A stretch of DNA of 64,000 bases from Catonia carolina (Eukaryota > Arthropoda > Insecta > Hemiptera > Achilidae): the NCBI GenBank assembly GCA_035578175.1, contig JAQMRL010000004.1, forward strand, positions 76,807,401-76,871,400, given 5' to 3'. Both the position numbers and the translations under genes were made by a program. Below, in pieces: positions 24,059-34,989 of the stretch. Position 1 is the first letter of the stretch, and each line of letters starts with the position of its first letter. The notes below the pieces were generated by a model. That model worked only from the letters and a program-made list of their open reading frames with translations. It made no database searches and was not told the DNA's origin.

Positions 24059-24320
24059 TGGAAGGTAGAGGAGGAGAAGGAGAAGAAAAGAAGAAGAAGA
24101 AGAAGAAGAAAAAAAAAGAAGGAGGAGGAGAAGAAGAAGGAGAAGGAGAAGGAGAAGAAGGAGAAGGAGAAGAAGGAAGATGAGGAGAAGAAGAAGAAGG
24201 AAAGAAGAAGAAGGAAAGAAGAAAAAGAAGGAGGAGGAGGAGGAGAAGAAGAAGAAGAAGAAAATGGAGGAGGAGGAAAAGGAAGAAGAAGAAGAAGAAG
24301 GAGGAGGAGGAGGATATAAA
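24059..24320 (+). repeat. Polypurine tract (GAA/GGA)n
   Basis: About 260 bases almost purely purine on the + strand. The long poly-Glu/Lys and poly-Ser/Phe frames on the two strands are artefacts. The flanks 23765-24050 and 24330-24745 have no recognised feature. Confidence 0.9.
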
Positions 24321-25096
24321 GAAGAAGATGGACTGTTGAATTGATTTTCATAAAATCATTTCAAAAACTGAGAACGACTACGATTTTATCTACTAACTGA
24401 ACCTATTACCTTCTGTTTAGAACTGGGCTACATTACCAATGTACTGTCAAGGCGTTGTAGGTGTAACTGTAAATTGATTTCTTCAATATTTGAAGTATAT
24501 ACATTGTATTCAATATATATTTGTTAACATTCACCTTCAAATACAATTAACAAAGGTAAAATAAATTTACCAATTCCGTTTATTTAAGAAAATAACAACA
24601 TATATTTAATTTTCCCACTACAATGTTAATCTATAAATAAATTTAAATTGTAAATAAAGGAAAATAAATTAAGTATCGTAATGATTTTTTTGTAAAGAAA
24701 TAGGAAAATAAATAAATTTATTACTTCATAACGGGTGTTAATAAAATAGTACAGTAATGCCATGGTATCCGCGGGTTTCGGTTTTCCGCGGATTTAGTCC
24801 GTGGGCCTAAAACCTTAAAATACGTACGTTTTCTCACCTTGTGTACACCGTACTTGGTGGGGAAATCATACAATTCTGAAAACATGAGTTTGAATAAATT
24901 TTTACCGCCCGTATCCGTAACATGTTGAGTCACACACTAGTATGGCGACGGCCGCCATGAGCTAAGCTAGATTTCCACGTACTGTACGTAATGAGCGCGT
25001 CACCGGGTACCGGGCCCCGCCAATACAACCCCAACCTCCACCACCATACGCACGCCCACGAACCTAACTGTAATTTCTTCGTACGTTTTCCTCCAT

Positions 25097-25375
25097 GTGT
25101 CAGCCGAACTTCTTCGTACGTACGTACATACAGTTCTTTTTTTGTTTGACGATCCTGAAACGAAGCCAAGCATTTCTTCACAAACCATCAACGAGATCCT
25201 CAGCATGGCAACGCAGTTTGCTGACAACGTGTTGGAGACGAATCCCGTCATGGAAAGGGCCCTTCAATTCAAAAGAGGACTCCAGGAGCTGATGATACCA
25301 TACGAAGAAGTCCGCAAGGAGTTTGAAAAGAAGAAGAAGCAAACAGCCATAACTAACTATTTTAAAGCAACTTAA
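25097..25375 (+). pseudogene. Tigger transposase C-terminus
   Basis: The frame ends KKKKQTAITNYFKAT. QTAITNYF is a PIP-box-like motif (Q-x-x-I-x-x-[FY]-F), which is common at Tigger/pogo transposase C-termini. The middle (SQTINEILSMATQFADNVLE, then VMERALQFKRGLQELM) is helical like those tails. The DDE catalytic part is missing. It lies in sense orientation between the element's TIRs. Confidence 0.65.
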
Positions 25376-25500
25376 ATTTTTATGCGTACAGTACTGTCTT
25401 CTTCTTCTTCCACTTTACGGATTAGGCAAATTGCCTGTTCCCACATCACACCATCTTTTTCTTGGCCTTCCCAAGCTTCTTACACCATCTGGTTTGTAAT

Positions 25501-25863
25501 TTAGGGCTTGGAAAGGGTCCTTTCAGGATTCATTCTGTATACATGTTGCTGCCACCTTTGTCTATATACCCACATTTTATCCAAGACTGACTCCTTTCTT
25601 TCTAGTTCTTGCACGATGACACTATTCCTAATATGGTCTCTCCGACTGCAACCTTTCACCGCCCTCATGTATCTCATCTCAGCTGCTGCAATTCGACTTA
25701 AGTCTCTCTTTCTTGGCACCCAGGTCTCACAACCATATAATAGGATCGGCACAGCCATCACATCATACATTCTAAGCTGTGTGTCTTTCCTGGCCCGATG
25801 TTTAAATGTCCTATTGATGTAGCCACAAACCAGTTGGAATCTACAGTTGGAAACAGTATGCAA
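25501..25863 (-). pseudogene. LINE ORF2 C-terminal segment
   Basis: Encodes VCGYINRTFKHRARKDTQLR, PILLYGCETW, RIAAAEMRYMRAVKGCSRRD and YRQRWQQHVYRMNPERTL, a typical post-RT region of an RTE-like LINE. It reads opposite to the RT-core segment at 25878. Confidence 0.8.
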
Positions 25864-25877
25864 ATGAAGGTCTTGAG

Positions 25878-26073
25878 TTGAGTAGCAGCTTCTTTGTTAA
25901 CACTTTACTATACGCGGATGATCAAGTAATCATTCAAGAATCGGAAGACGAATTGCAGCGTTCTATAAATATTCTTAGTAATATATGTAAAGAATATAAC
26001 ATGGCCGTGTCAGTCAGGAAAACCAAAGTAATGGGCTTTCAGGGTAAGGTTCCAATAAGAACTAAAATAGTCC
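25878..26073 (+). pseudogene. LINE RT-core segment (inverted 5' part)
   Basis: Encodes LLYADDQVIIQESEDELQ, with the RT catalytic YADD, then NMAVSVRKTKVMGFQG. In an intact ORF this precedes the segment at 25501-25863; here the two point at each other. Confidence 0.8.
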
Positions 26074-26198
26074 TACAGTACTGTATTTATTAAATATTCA
26101 TAGATTATAATAATGGTAAAATGTTCCTAAAACTATTAAAAACTTAAAACGACTACAGGACTGTTCCTTCAGAACCTAACCCCCATCTCTTCGTTCAT

Positions 26199-26557
26199 GT
26201 TGTTGTTGTTGTTTAGGTCAACAGCCGAAAGGCTGGTTTGAACCTCTAGAGGTTTTACTAAGAAAAAACGAGAAGTAAGGTGGTTTACCATTGCCTTCCT
26301 CACTGAGTTGAAAGAGTATGCTTATCAGCATTCAAGGCCCTCCGAAAAGCACTCACTTTCCACCCTGCAAATGACACCTTCACTTCATTCACCACAGGGT
26401 CTGGCTGCATAGTGAAATTCATTACTCTCAGAGGAGATAACTCTGACTAGTGTCTTTTACACCTCTACCTCTTCTGTTCTTAAATAGTTCAGTCATATAA
26501 TTGGCTGACTATGTGATAAGAAACAGAACTATAAAGTTCTAAGGCTTATATGAACTA
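26199..26557 (-). mobile_element. C element (minus) inside the Tigger
   Basis: The (GTT)n tail at 26200-26213 marks the 3' end. Flanked by TCGTTCAT (26191-26198, 26558-26565). About 35 bases at its 5' end are unrelated to the consensus. Confidence 0.7.
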
Positions 26558-26667
26558 TCGTTCATATAAGGTACCATTATCCGCGGTTTTACGAACCGCG
26601 GTAACCCTCCGGAACGTAACCCCCGCGGATAACGAGGCATTACTGTATAGGCTTTTATATTTTCCGT

Positions 26668-26790
26668 TCCAGTCCAATCAGTCAGTCAGCTGGGAGAAAG
26701 TCGATATTATTTATTAAGTAACACCGGTTGGGCAAGCAACTTTGTATGGTAACCAGCTGAAAACCATTCACGAATAAACTCTACTAAGGA
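26668..26790 (+). repeat. Single arm of hairpin element G
   Basis: Matches one arm of the 210-bp hairpin at 30402-30611 (AAGTAACACCGGTTGGGCAA). Confidence 0.6.
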
Positions 26791-26908
26791 TCCGTGTTCA
26801 AATTCATGGCTAATCACGTCAAAAATACAGCGAAAAGTAGCAATTAAAATTGAGTGGTTGTCAATAACGTACCTACAGTTTCCAATGTCAAGTAAAAGTA
26901 AAAAAAAA

Positions 26909-27648
26909 ATCTGGTGTGAAACACTCACACAACTTTCTCTTGCCAATTCAAATAATTAACAATAAACCTAACATTAGAAATAAAGAAAAAACTAACCTCA
27001 ATAAACAAAACCTAATTTTAATCATATATGAAAGACGCAATATGAAAATCAACCTCAGTTTGGCTTAAAAATACGGAAAATATTTTCTGTAACTCTTTCA
27101 CGCTACACTAGGCACTGTAAAAAAAATGCTTTAAATAAAAGTTGTAGATCCTTTTATAATTTATAAATTTTATTATATTATACACTTTTGTCGTAAAATG
27201 CATACTAAGTCCGAAATCTTAAAAAAATAGATATTTCACACGTTTTCGTGAGAAAAAAACAAAAAATTGCTAATTACCGCTAAACTAACCGATATACAAA
27301 AAAAATGTTTCAAATAAAAGTTGTAGAATTTGAAATTCTCTACAACTTTAATTATATACATTTTTGAGGTTAAATGCATAATAAAGCCGCAATCTTAAAA
27401 AAACTTTTTTTTACGCGAAAACAGCCTCACCAAGAATTTCAGCAAACATAGCCCTATATTGTAGAGCATAAAAAATCAAATAAATGAGGCGAATTATTAA
27501 AAAAATCGTAGGACCAGTTTTTGAGAAAATCAAAAAGTCCGGTAGTGGAATGTACTTAAGTTTCAAGTTCCAAGTTCGTACGATGTTCCGTTCTTGATAT
27601 ATTCTTTAGACAAACACACACACACACGCGCGCGCGCGCGCGCAAACA

Positions 27649-27697
<49 letters not shown>

Positions 27698-28203
27698 TGT
27701 TACTCTCAATCTGTTCGTTGCAGGGCTAAAATAAATAGTTCTGTTTCTTATCACATGGTCAGCCAATTAAATGGTTGAATCATTTAAGAACAGAAGAGGT
27801 AGAGGTGTAAAAAACACTAGTCAGAGTTATCTCCTCTGAAAGTAATGAATTTCACTATACAGCCGGACCCTGTGGTAAATGAAGTGAAGGTGTCATTTGC
27901 AGAGTGGAAGGTATGTGCTTTTCAGAGGGCCCGGCATGCTGATAAGCATACTTTTCCATTCAGTGAGGAAGGCAATGGTAAACCACCTCACTCCTCATTT
28001 TACTTAGTAAAACCTCTAGAGGTTCAAACCAGCTTTTTGGCTGATGATCTAAACAACAACAACACAGACCAATCGTTAAAAACATGTTTTTTTGGACTCA
28101 AGGGGTCTGAAAACGTGTAAATCAGGTGAAAACTCGATTTCGAAAAATCGACATGAAAACAATACTTTCATTCCTATATATTCATATAGGCAAGAGAAAG
28201 TAA
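26909..28203 (-). mobile_element. HINE with a C element in its CA repeat
   Basis: Left part 26909-27692 ends in (CA)n and CG-rich repeats. The right part resumes at 28068 (ACAGACCAATCGTTAAAAAC) and ends GGCAAGAGAAAGTAAAAA. The C element 27695-28067 lies in the microsatellite. Confidence 0.8.
27695..28067 (+). mobile_element. C element, 5'-truncated
   Basis: Starts inside the consensus (TCTCAATCTGTTCGTTGCAG) and ends AACAACAACA next to the resumed HINE. Confidence 0.75.
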
Positions 28204-28420
28204 AAAAGATGAAAGAAAGAGTTAGCGCAACTTTATAAACATCCGGTACTATTGATGTATTTATGTACAATCATAAAACTGTTTTATGAAGTTTGTTTTG
28301 TAAAATAAATCAAATTGCTTTTTGTTTTCCTAATATGTAATTCTTCGTTAGTGTTAAGATTAGCACTTTATATTTGCCGAAATACTTTTGTTATTGTACG
28401 TGCCATGTAGCTTAATACAA

Positions 28421-29708
28421 AAATCTGGTGTGAAACACTCACACAACTTTCTCTTGCCAATCCAAATAATGACCAATACAACCTTACATTATTTTTTTTA
28501 TTTCTAATTTGTGTACGTTGCAATCTGTTCTATTTAGAACAATAAGCAACCCCATGACCCAATGAGATGAGGATGATGTGTATGACGTGTAAATGAGATG
28601 TAGTCTTGTACAGACCCAGGCCGACCATTCCTGAGAGAGTATGGTTAATTAAACCCCAACCATCAAAGTACACCGGTAACCACTGTCTAGCATTCATATC
28701 CGTAAAAAAGTAACTACCTTTACTAGGATTTGAACCAGGAACCTTCGTCTCCGAAAATCAGCTGTTAAACAGCTGATTCTGGCGACGACTTTACCTCTAG
28801 ACCAACCCGGTGGGTTAACCTTACATTAGTAATAAAACATTAAAAATAAACACAAAAATAACCTCAATAAAACATAACCTTATTTTAATCATATGAGAAA
28901 GACGCAAAATGAAAATCAATCTCAGATTGGCTTAAAAATACGGAAAACCACTCTTTCACGCTAAACTAGGCTCTGTTGGGAAAAATGCTCTAAATAAAAG
29001 TTGTAGATCTCTTAATTTTCTATAAATTTAATGATATATAATTTTGTCGTAAAATGCATACTAAGGCCGAAATCTTAAAAATATAGATTTTTACACGTTT
29101 TCGTAAGAAAAAAAAATTTCTAATTACCGCTAAACTAAGCGTTAAACAAAAAAATGTTTGAAATAAAAGTTGTAAAATTTTAAATTCTCTACATTTTTTA
29201 CTATATAAATTTTTGTGCTAAAATGCATATTAAAGCCGTAATCTTAAAAAAAAAAACAATATTTTTACGTGAAAACAGCTTCACCAGGAATTTCAGCAAA
29301 CATGGCGCCTACCCTATCTTGTAAAGAATATAAAATTTAGTAAACCAGGCGATTTTTAAAATAATCGTAGGACCAGTTTTTGAGAAAATCACAAAAAAGT
29401 GAAAATTTACACGAATAAACTACAACTTCCGGTTGACCGATTTTGATGAAAATGTTAGTGTCGCGTCCGGTAGTGGTATGTAACGTAATGTAATATTTCA
29501 AGTTCGTACGATGTTCCGTTCTTAAGATATTCTGTTCACATACACACACGCACACACACACACACAGACCAATAGCTGAAAATATATTTTTTGGGTTCAG
29601 GGAGTTTGAAAACGTGTATATCCGGTGAAAACTCGATTTTGAGAAATCGACATGAAAACAATACTTTCTTTCCTTCCTATATATTCATATAGGCAAGAGA
29701 AAGTAAAA
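28421..29708 (-). mobile_element. HINE with an S3 SINE inside
   Basis: 3' end at 28421 and 5' end GGCAAGAGAAAGTAAAAA at 29694-29711. Interrupted at 28492-28816 by S3. Confidence 0.85.
28492..28816 (-). mobile_element. S3 SINE
   Basis: Flanked by AACCTTACATTA (28480-28491, 28817-28828). Minus-strand head with the A and B boxes at about 28730-28815 and the internal palindrome near 28762; tail T run at 28492-28500. Confidence 0.8.
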
Positions 29709-29714
29709 AAGTTT

Positions 29715-29797
29715 TTTAAATTCATCCTCATCTCGTTGGGGTCATGAGGTTGCTTATTGTTCTGAGAACAGATTGCAACGTACACACATTTAAAGAT
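29715..29797 (+). mobile_element. S3 SINE 3' fragment
   Basis: Matches only the last 80 bases (TCATCCTCATCTCGTTGGGG to ACGTACACACATT). Confidence 0.6.
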
Positions 29798-29834
29798 AAG
29801 AAAATAACCATAAACTTCTTTTTTTTTACTCCCT

Positions 29835-30120
29835 AATGTGTGTACGTTGCAATCTGTTCATTTCAGAACAATAAGCAACCCCATGACCCAATGAGACTTT
29901 TTTTTTTGTTTAACGTCCGGCTGTTCTCCAATTACTGCTAATGCAGACGGTGAAGGATGAAATAATTTTTTGTAACGTATGAAAATATGCCGTGCCTGAA
30001 TGGGATTCGAACCCAAGACCGCATGATGAGAGGCGAACACGTTACCAACTACGCTAATGTGTAGTTGGACCCAATGATATGAGGATGATGTTAAACAGCT
30101 GAGTTTTGCGACGACTTTGC
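29835..30120 (-). mobile_element. S3 SINE fragment split by S2
   Basis: Parts 29835-29894 and 30068-30120 match S3; the S2 element 29895-30067 divides them. Confidence 0.65.
29895..30067 (-). mobile_element. S2 SINE (tRNA-derived)
   Basis: Flanked by GACCCAATGA (29885-29894, 30068-30077). Minus-strand head: GCGTAGTTGGTAACGTG (A box), CTTGGGTTCGAATCCC (B box), a tail with GCATTAGCAGTAATTGGAG and poly-A. Confidence 0.8.
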
Positions 30121-30401
30121 CTAACCATAAACTTGCACTGAAACACGCAATAACATTTATGGATAACAGCTGATAATGCAACAGAAAAGCAGTGCAACCA
30201 ACAAAGGTTTCTTTCTATACTTTATGTCAACTAAGCTGAGACCCGGTCAAAACAGTTTGAAAGAAAAATACCACGTACCGCGTAAAAAAGTTTACGTTCG
30301 TTATACTACAGGAAATTTACAATTGTTTATTTTGTAATAATTAATTAACAAATAATATAATTATTTAGAAAAAGAAAATCTAAATAGTATATTGACCACC
30401 A

Positions 30402-30611
30402 GGCCAGCCCAGTCAGTCACTGGTAGAAAATCGCTATTATTTGTTAAGTAACACCGGTTGGGCAAGCGACTTTGTAAGGAGACCAGCTGACAGCCATCCA
30501 TGAGCAAACTCACGAATGGCTGTCAACTGGACACCATACAAAGTGCTTGCCCAACCGGTGTTACTTAACAAATAATAGAGACTTTCTACCAGCTGACTGA
30601 CTGGGCTGGCC
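30402..30611. mobile_element. Hairpin MITE G
   Basis: About 100-bp inverted arms with a centre of a few bases near 30508. The ends are GGCCAGCCCAGTCAGTCA and its complement; both arms contain AAGTAACACCGGTTGGGCAA. Confidence 0.75.
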
Positions 30612-30619
30612 CGAAGACC

Positions 30620-31258
30620 TACGATAATATAAAAAGTAAAATATCAACTGTCCATTCTACACGTACAGCTAATGTTCAGACAACAATAAATGCCTTTTTT
30701 ATGCAAGTACCACGCTATATGGAAATTGAATAATATTTTGGTTTTTATTCACTAATAAATTAATCATTAGCTATTAAAATTTTTTGTAGACCTTTTTCTC
30801 TGTTTCCAAACGACTGGAGTAATAAAAGTAATATTACACCCTTATAATAAGATTAATGTTGATAATACAATGTCCAATGTTAATTTCCCTATACGTCAAA
30901 TTTGTTGGGTATAAAGTTTAGATTTAATAATGTAGCACTTATGCTTTTGTTGTGGATAACGCATATTTATTGGCCAAAAATTTAGTAGTAAATAAATTAT
31001 TGCTTGAAAGGCAGTGTGGTTTGCTGAAAAATTGTAGTAGGGCGTACATGGTATGCTAACAATTAGGAAATAAACGTACATACAGAACATTAATGTTGTT
31101 TGCATTTTTAAAATACCAGAACAACTTTTTCCTATTGTTTTTTTTCTTAACCATGTTATTTTAAATATCAAGTCCTTGGTCAGATCCTACATATAGATTT
31201 TGTATAAATATAATTATATAAACCACAAGTGATTACTTCAACTACAAAATTGCAGTTT
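30620..31258. other. No gene seen
   Basis: AT-rich; the minus-strand 91-codon frame has no recognisable similarity. Confidence 0.4.
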
Positions 31259-31268
31259 TGAGATGTTT

Positions 31269-31607
31269 TTTTCTTTTTATTCCTAATTTGTGTACGTTGC
31301 AATCTGTTCAATTCAGAGCAATAAGCAACCCCATGACCCAATGAGATGAGGATGATGTGTATGACGTGTAGTCTTGTACAGACCCAGGCCGACCATTCCT
31401 GAGAGAGTATGGTTAATTAAATCCCAACCATCAAAGTACACCGGTAACCACTGTCTAGTATTCAAATCCGTATAAAAGTAACTATCTTTACTAGGATTTG
31501 AACCAGGAACCAATAAATGCCTTTATTTATCCATAAATCGCCATAATCAGCTGTTTAACAGCTGATTATGGCGACGACTTTACCTCTAGACCAACCCGGT
31601 GGGTTGG
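31269..31607 (-). mobile_element. S3 SINE
   Basis: Flanked by TGAGATGTTT (31259-31268, 31608-31617). The palindrome AATCAGCTGT/ACAGCTGATT is at about 31545-31570. About 35 unrelated bases lie between the B box and the palindrome. Confidence 0.75.
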
Positions 31608-31629
31608 TGAGATGTTTAAAACAAATTTT

Positions 31630-31965
31630 ATAGTTTTGTTGTTGTTTACATTATCAGCTGAAAGACTGGTTTGAACCACTAAAGGCTTTACTATGTTAAA
31701 CTAGGAGTGATGTGGTTTACCATGCCTTCCTCACTAAGTGGAAAAGTATGCCAATCAGCTTGCCAGGCCCCCTGAAAAGCAATTTTCCACTCTGCAAAAC
31801 ATCCTTCACTTCTTTCACCACTGGGCTGGCAATATAATGAAAGTAATTACTCTTTGAGGAGATTACTGTGATTATTGTCTTTAACACCTCTACCTCTTCT
31901 GTTCTTAAATGCTTCATATAATTGACTGACCATGTGATAAGAAACAGAACTATTTTTTGCAGCCA
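31630..31965 (-). mobile_element. C element, diverged (minus)
   Basis: (GTT)n tail at 31634-31648 and the complement of AGTTCTGTTTCTTATCACAT at about 31935-31955, with many differences. Confidence 0.65.
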
Positions 31966-32030
31966 TGGAACTAGCACGTCGAGTACAAATAATTTAACAA
32001 TCAACCTGTCTGTTATGCATATTTTATTAA

Positions 32031-32592
32031 CGCTTTCAGTGCCGAAACAATATTTAAAAGTTTGATCTTCAGTCTTGTTTATTTTGAATAAGGGTGTACA
32101 AAAAGTGCCACCCCTTATTTTGAAAACTTGCAAGCGCAAGCCTGCCATTGCTGACCAAAATTTCAACGTTACAGAAAAATAAAATTTCCTGTAAAAAATT
32201 AATTTTTATTGTGTTAAAAAGAACAGAAACCATTCTAACACTAAACATATTCAAAATAGTTTTTTTTAGTTTATTTAAAATCGCATTGGCAGCTTGATCA
32301 TTAGCAACTACTGTGGGTTTTGGTACCTTAACAGTTGTTTTAACGTGTTAAAATTTCCAGACCCTAGCTGGGAATAGAACCCGGAAACTTTCGCTTTGTA
32401 CACTAGCGCACTAGTCACTACGCCATGGAGGTGGTTTAAAAATACATGTTTCTATTAATTTTTGATTAAAAGTTTTTTTGGAAATGTTCGGTTAACCAGA
32501 CATTGTTAATTTACAGACGCCCGGTAAACCGAATGTCATAGCTATGTATAAGATATCGACATCCTATTTTCAGGACGTTGTCACTGAAAGGG
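32031..32592. mobile_element. piggyBac-type MITE
   Basis: TTAA on both sides (32027-32030, 32593-32596). Ends CGCTTTCAGTGCCG and (other strand) CCCTTTCAGTGACAACG are inverted. It holds an S1-like SINE. Confidence 0.7.
32270..32440 (-). mobile_element. S1-like SINE
   Basis: Minus-strand head GGCGTAGTGACTAGTGCGC and B box GGGTTCTATTCCC, with a tail resembling the other S1 copies. Confidence 0.6.
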
Positions 32593-32634
32593 TTAAAGAT
32601 ATGTTATTATAAATTTAATCTTTTTATTTGAGTA

Positions 32635-33394
32635 CAGTAGAATCTCAGTAGTCCGGCCTGTTCCGGACCGAGAGGGTGCTGGATTACTGAAAATGCCGGA
32701 TTACTGGATGTGTTTCTTTTTTTTTGTTTAACGTCCGACTGTTCTGCAATTACTGCTAATGCAGACGGTGAAGGATGAAATGATTTTTTTTTTTGTAACG
32801 TATGAAAATATGCCGTGCCTGAATGGGATTCGAACCCAAGACCGTATAATGAGAGGCGAGCACGTTACCAACTACGCCAATGTGGCCGGCACTGGATGTG
32901 TTGGAATTATAAATTTTAAATTTAAACAAAAAATTAATATGCATTGATTTCCATGAGATTTTAAATTAAATTAACTAATCAAAAAAGGTTTGCTGAGTAC
33001 TTCTGTAGTGTAGTCATTGTACTAAACATAATTACCGGCTATTGACATCGCCTAGTGCGGTGTGGGGATGCTCGTGCTGTGAGAATTACGTTTAGTTGTC
33101 AATTCAGCATGAAGTATAGAGTATGACCCAAATCTGGGTTTTGAATAAAAGGCCAAAAATTATTCCATCTAACAATAATTAAAGTCTGCTTATTCATTTC
33201 TTTAATCAAATCTTAAACAGATATGTTAAATTAAATCCGCCGTAATTAGGTCGAGCCGATTTCCCTAAGTCAATTTAAATCTTTTACAAAAATCTGTCCT
33301 GGGTGAGGTTTCATACTTTTAGGCCTAATATTTTAAGGGCCGGATTACTGGAGGTGCCTGACTACTTCACGGTTGGACTACAGAGATTCTACTG
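32635..33394. mobile_element. Tigger/pogo-type MITE
   Basis: Ends CAGTAGAATCTCAGTAGTCC and (other strand) CAGTAGAATCTCTGTAGTCC with TA on both sides. S2 is inserted at 32715-32890. Confidence 0.75.
32715..32890 (-). mobile_element. S2 SINE
   Basis: Flanked by ACTGGATGTGTT (32703-32714, 32891-32902). Same head and tail as the copy at 29895. Confidence 0.8.
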
Positions 33395-33465
33395 TAATGA
33401 TGCTTACAAAAGCATCTTTGTGCTTCAGTAATGATATGAGGTGATATACAGATACAAAAAATCTG

Positions 33466-34239
33466 GTGTGAAACACTCACACAACTTTCTCTTGCCAATG
33501 CAAATAATTAACAATCAACCTAACATTATTAATAAAATATTAGAAATAAACAAAAAACTAACCTCAAAAACATAACCTTATTTTAATCATGAGTGAATGA
33601 TGCAAAATGAAAATCAACCTCAGTTTGGCTTAGAAATACGGAAAATCACTCTTTCTCTCTAAACTAGGCTCTGTAGAGAAAAATGCTATAAATAAAAGTT
33701 GTAGATCTTTTAATTTTCTATAAATTTGATTATATACACTTTTATTATAAAATGCATACTAAGGCCGAAATCTTAAAAAAATCGATTTTTCTCACGTTTT
33801 CGTGAGAAAAAAACAGAAAATTGCTAATTACTCCTAAACTAAGCGTTATACCAAAAAATGTTTGAAATAAAAGTTGTAGGTTTTTAAATTCTCTACAACT
33901 TTTATTATATAAATTTTTTCGCTAAATTGCATATTAAAGCCGTAATCTTAAAAAAAACTTTGTTTTTACGTGAAAACAGCCTCACCCAGAATTTCAGCAA
34001 ACATGGCGCCTACCCTATCTTGTAGAGAATAAAAAATTGAGTAAATGAGGCGATTTTTAAAAAAATCGTAGGACCAGTTTTTGAGAAAATCGCAAAAAAG
34101 TGAAAAATTACACGAATAAACTACTACTTCCGGTTGACCGATTTTTGATGAAAATGTTCGAGTCGGGTCCGGTAGTGGTATGTAACTTAAGTTTCAAGTT
34201 TCAAGTTCGTACGATATTTCGTTCTTGAGATATTCTGTT

Positions 34240-34271
<32 letters not shown>

Positions 34272-34417
34272 CACACACACAGACCAATCGCTAAAAACAT
34301 GTTTTTTGGGTTCAGGGGGTCTGAAAACGTATAGATCCGGTGAAAACTCGATTTCGAAAAATCGACATGAAAACAATACTTTCCTTCCTATATATTCATA
34401 TAGGCAAGAGAAAGTAA
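33466..34417 (-). mobile_element. HINE, full-length copy
   Basis: AATCTGGTGTG to GGCAAGAGAAAGTAAAAA, CA tract at 34240-34281. Confidence 0.85.
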
Positions 34418-34609
34418 AAATGCCAAACCTGACTGGGGATTGACTTGCCCTCAAAAAACATGGATACAAAGAAATCAAGATGCTATGGTGTTATTTTACA
34501 ATTTAAATAATACTTGAAGATCTGGCTTGTTCTGCTAGTATTGTTTTTGCCTTTTCCACTCCTGGATATGAATACTATTTCAAAAATAAATCACGCACTC
34601 TGATATGTG

Positions 34610-34709
34610 NNNNNNNNNNNNNNNNNNNNNNNNNNNNNNNNNNNNNNNNNNNNNNNNNNNNNNNNNNNNNNNNNNNNNNNNNNNNNNNNNNNNNNNNNNN
34701 NNNNNNNNN
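34610..34709. other. Assembly gap (100 N)
   Basis: Exactly 100 N, a placeholder size, so the real distance is unknown. The flanks (34420-34609 and 34710-34985) show no recognised gene or repeat. Confidence 0.99.
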
Positions 34710-34989
34710 ACTATAGAAAAAACAGACTTTTTTGGATCGATTTTAAAATAGTTTCCAATTAGTCTGATTCACTTTTTCGAGTGTCTCTCCAACTTTTTTA
34801 AGCCATCTAAAAAACTAATTTAAGGAAGGTCCTCAAAATAGCCATTGGTTTGGGCAATGGTTTAATTCCACTATTTTTTCCATCAAAACTGCGCTCATGC
34901 ATTTTCTTGATGGAAGAAAATTTTTTCTTTGCCAAAAAGAGGAAGTTTTTCTTGATTTCTGCGTTCAGTTGGTGCAATAATGACAAAAT

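Larger units (their letters stand above)
25398..26073 (-). mobile_element. LINE insertion with 5' inversion
   Basis: Flanked by TACAGTACTGT (25387-25397, 26074-26084). The 3' half is on the minus strand (25398-25866, tail of GAA repeats next to the left duplication) and the 5' half is on the plus strand (about 25867-26073), the arrangement made by twin priming. Confidence 0.8.
24752..26645 (+). mobile_element. Tigger/pogo element, decayed, hosting a LINE and a C element
   Basis: Ends CAGTAATGCCATGGTATCCG and (other strand) CAGTAATGCCTCGTTATCCG with TA at 24750-24751 and 26646-26647. The subterminal CCGCGG motifs are inverted. A transposase C-terminus remains (25097-25375). The LINE 25398-26073 and the C element 26199-26557 are later insertions. 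Confidence 0.8.

Noticed and set aside
23953..24351. Long frames on both strands (poly-Glu/Lys and poly-Ser/Leu/Phe)
   Set aside because: They are translations of the polypurine tract; no non-repetitive protein sequence.
29895..30067. tRNA-gene-like A and B boxes (also in the S1 and S3 copies)
   Set aside because: All have poly-A or A-rich tails, target duplications and several copies, so they are SINEs rather than tRNA genes.
30896..31171. 91-codon minus-strand frame
   Set aside because: AT-rich, no similarity I can recognise and no splice or start context.
31717..32166. 149-codon minus-strand frame
   Set aside because: Runs through a diverged C element into unrelated sequence; composition and breaks fit non-coding DNA.
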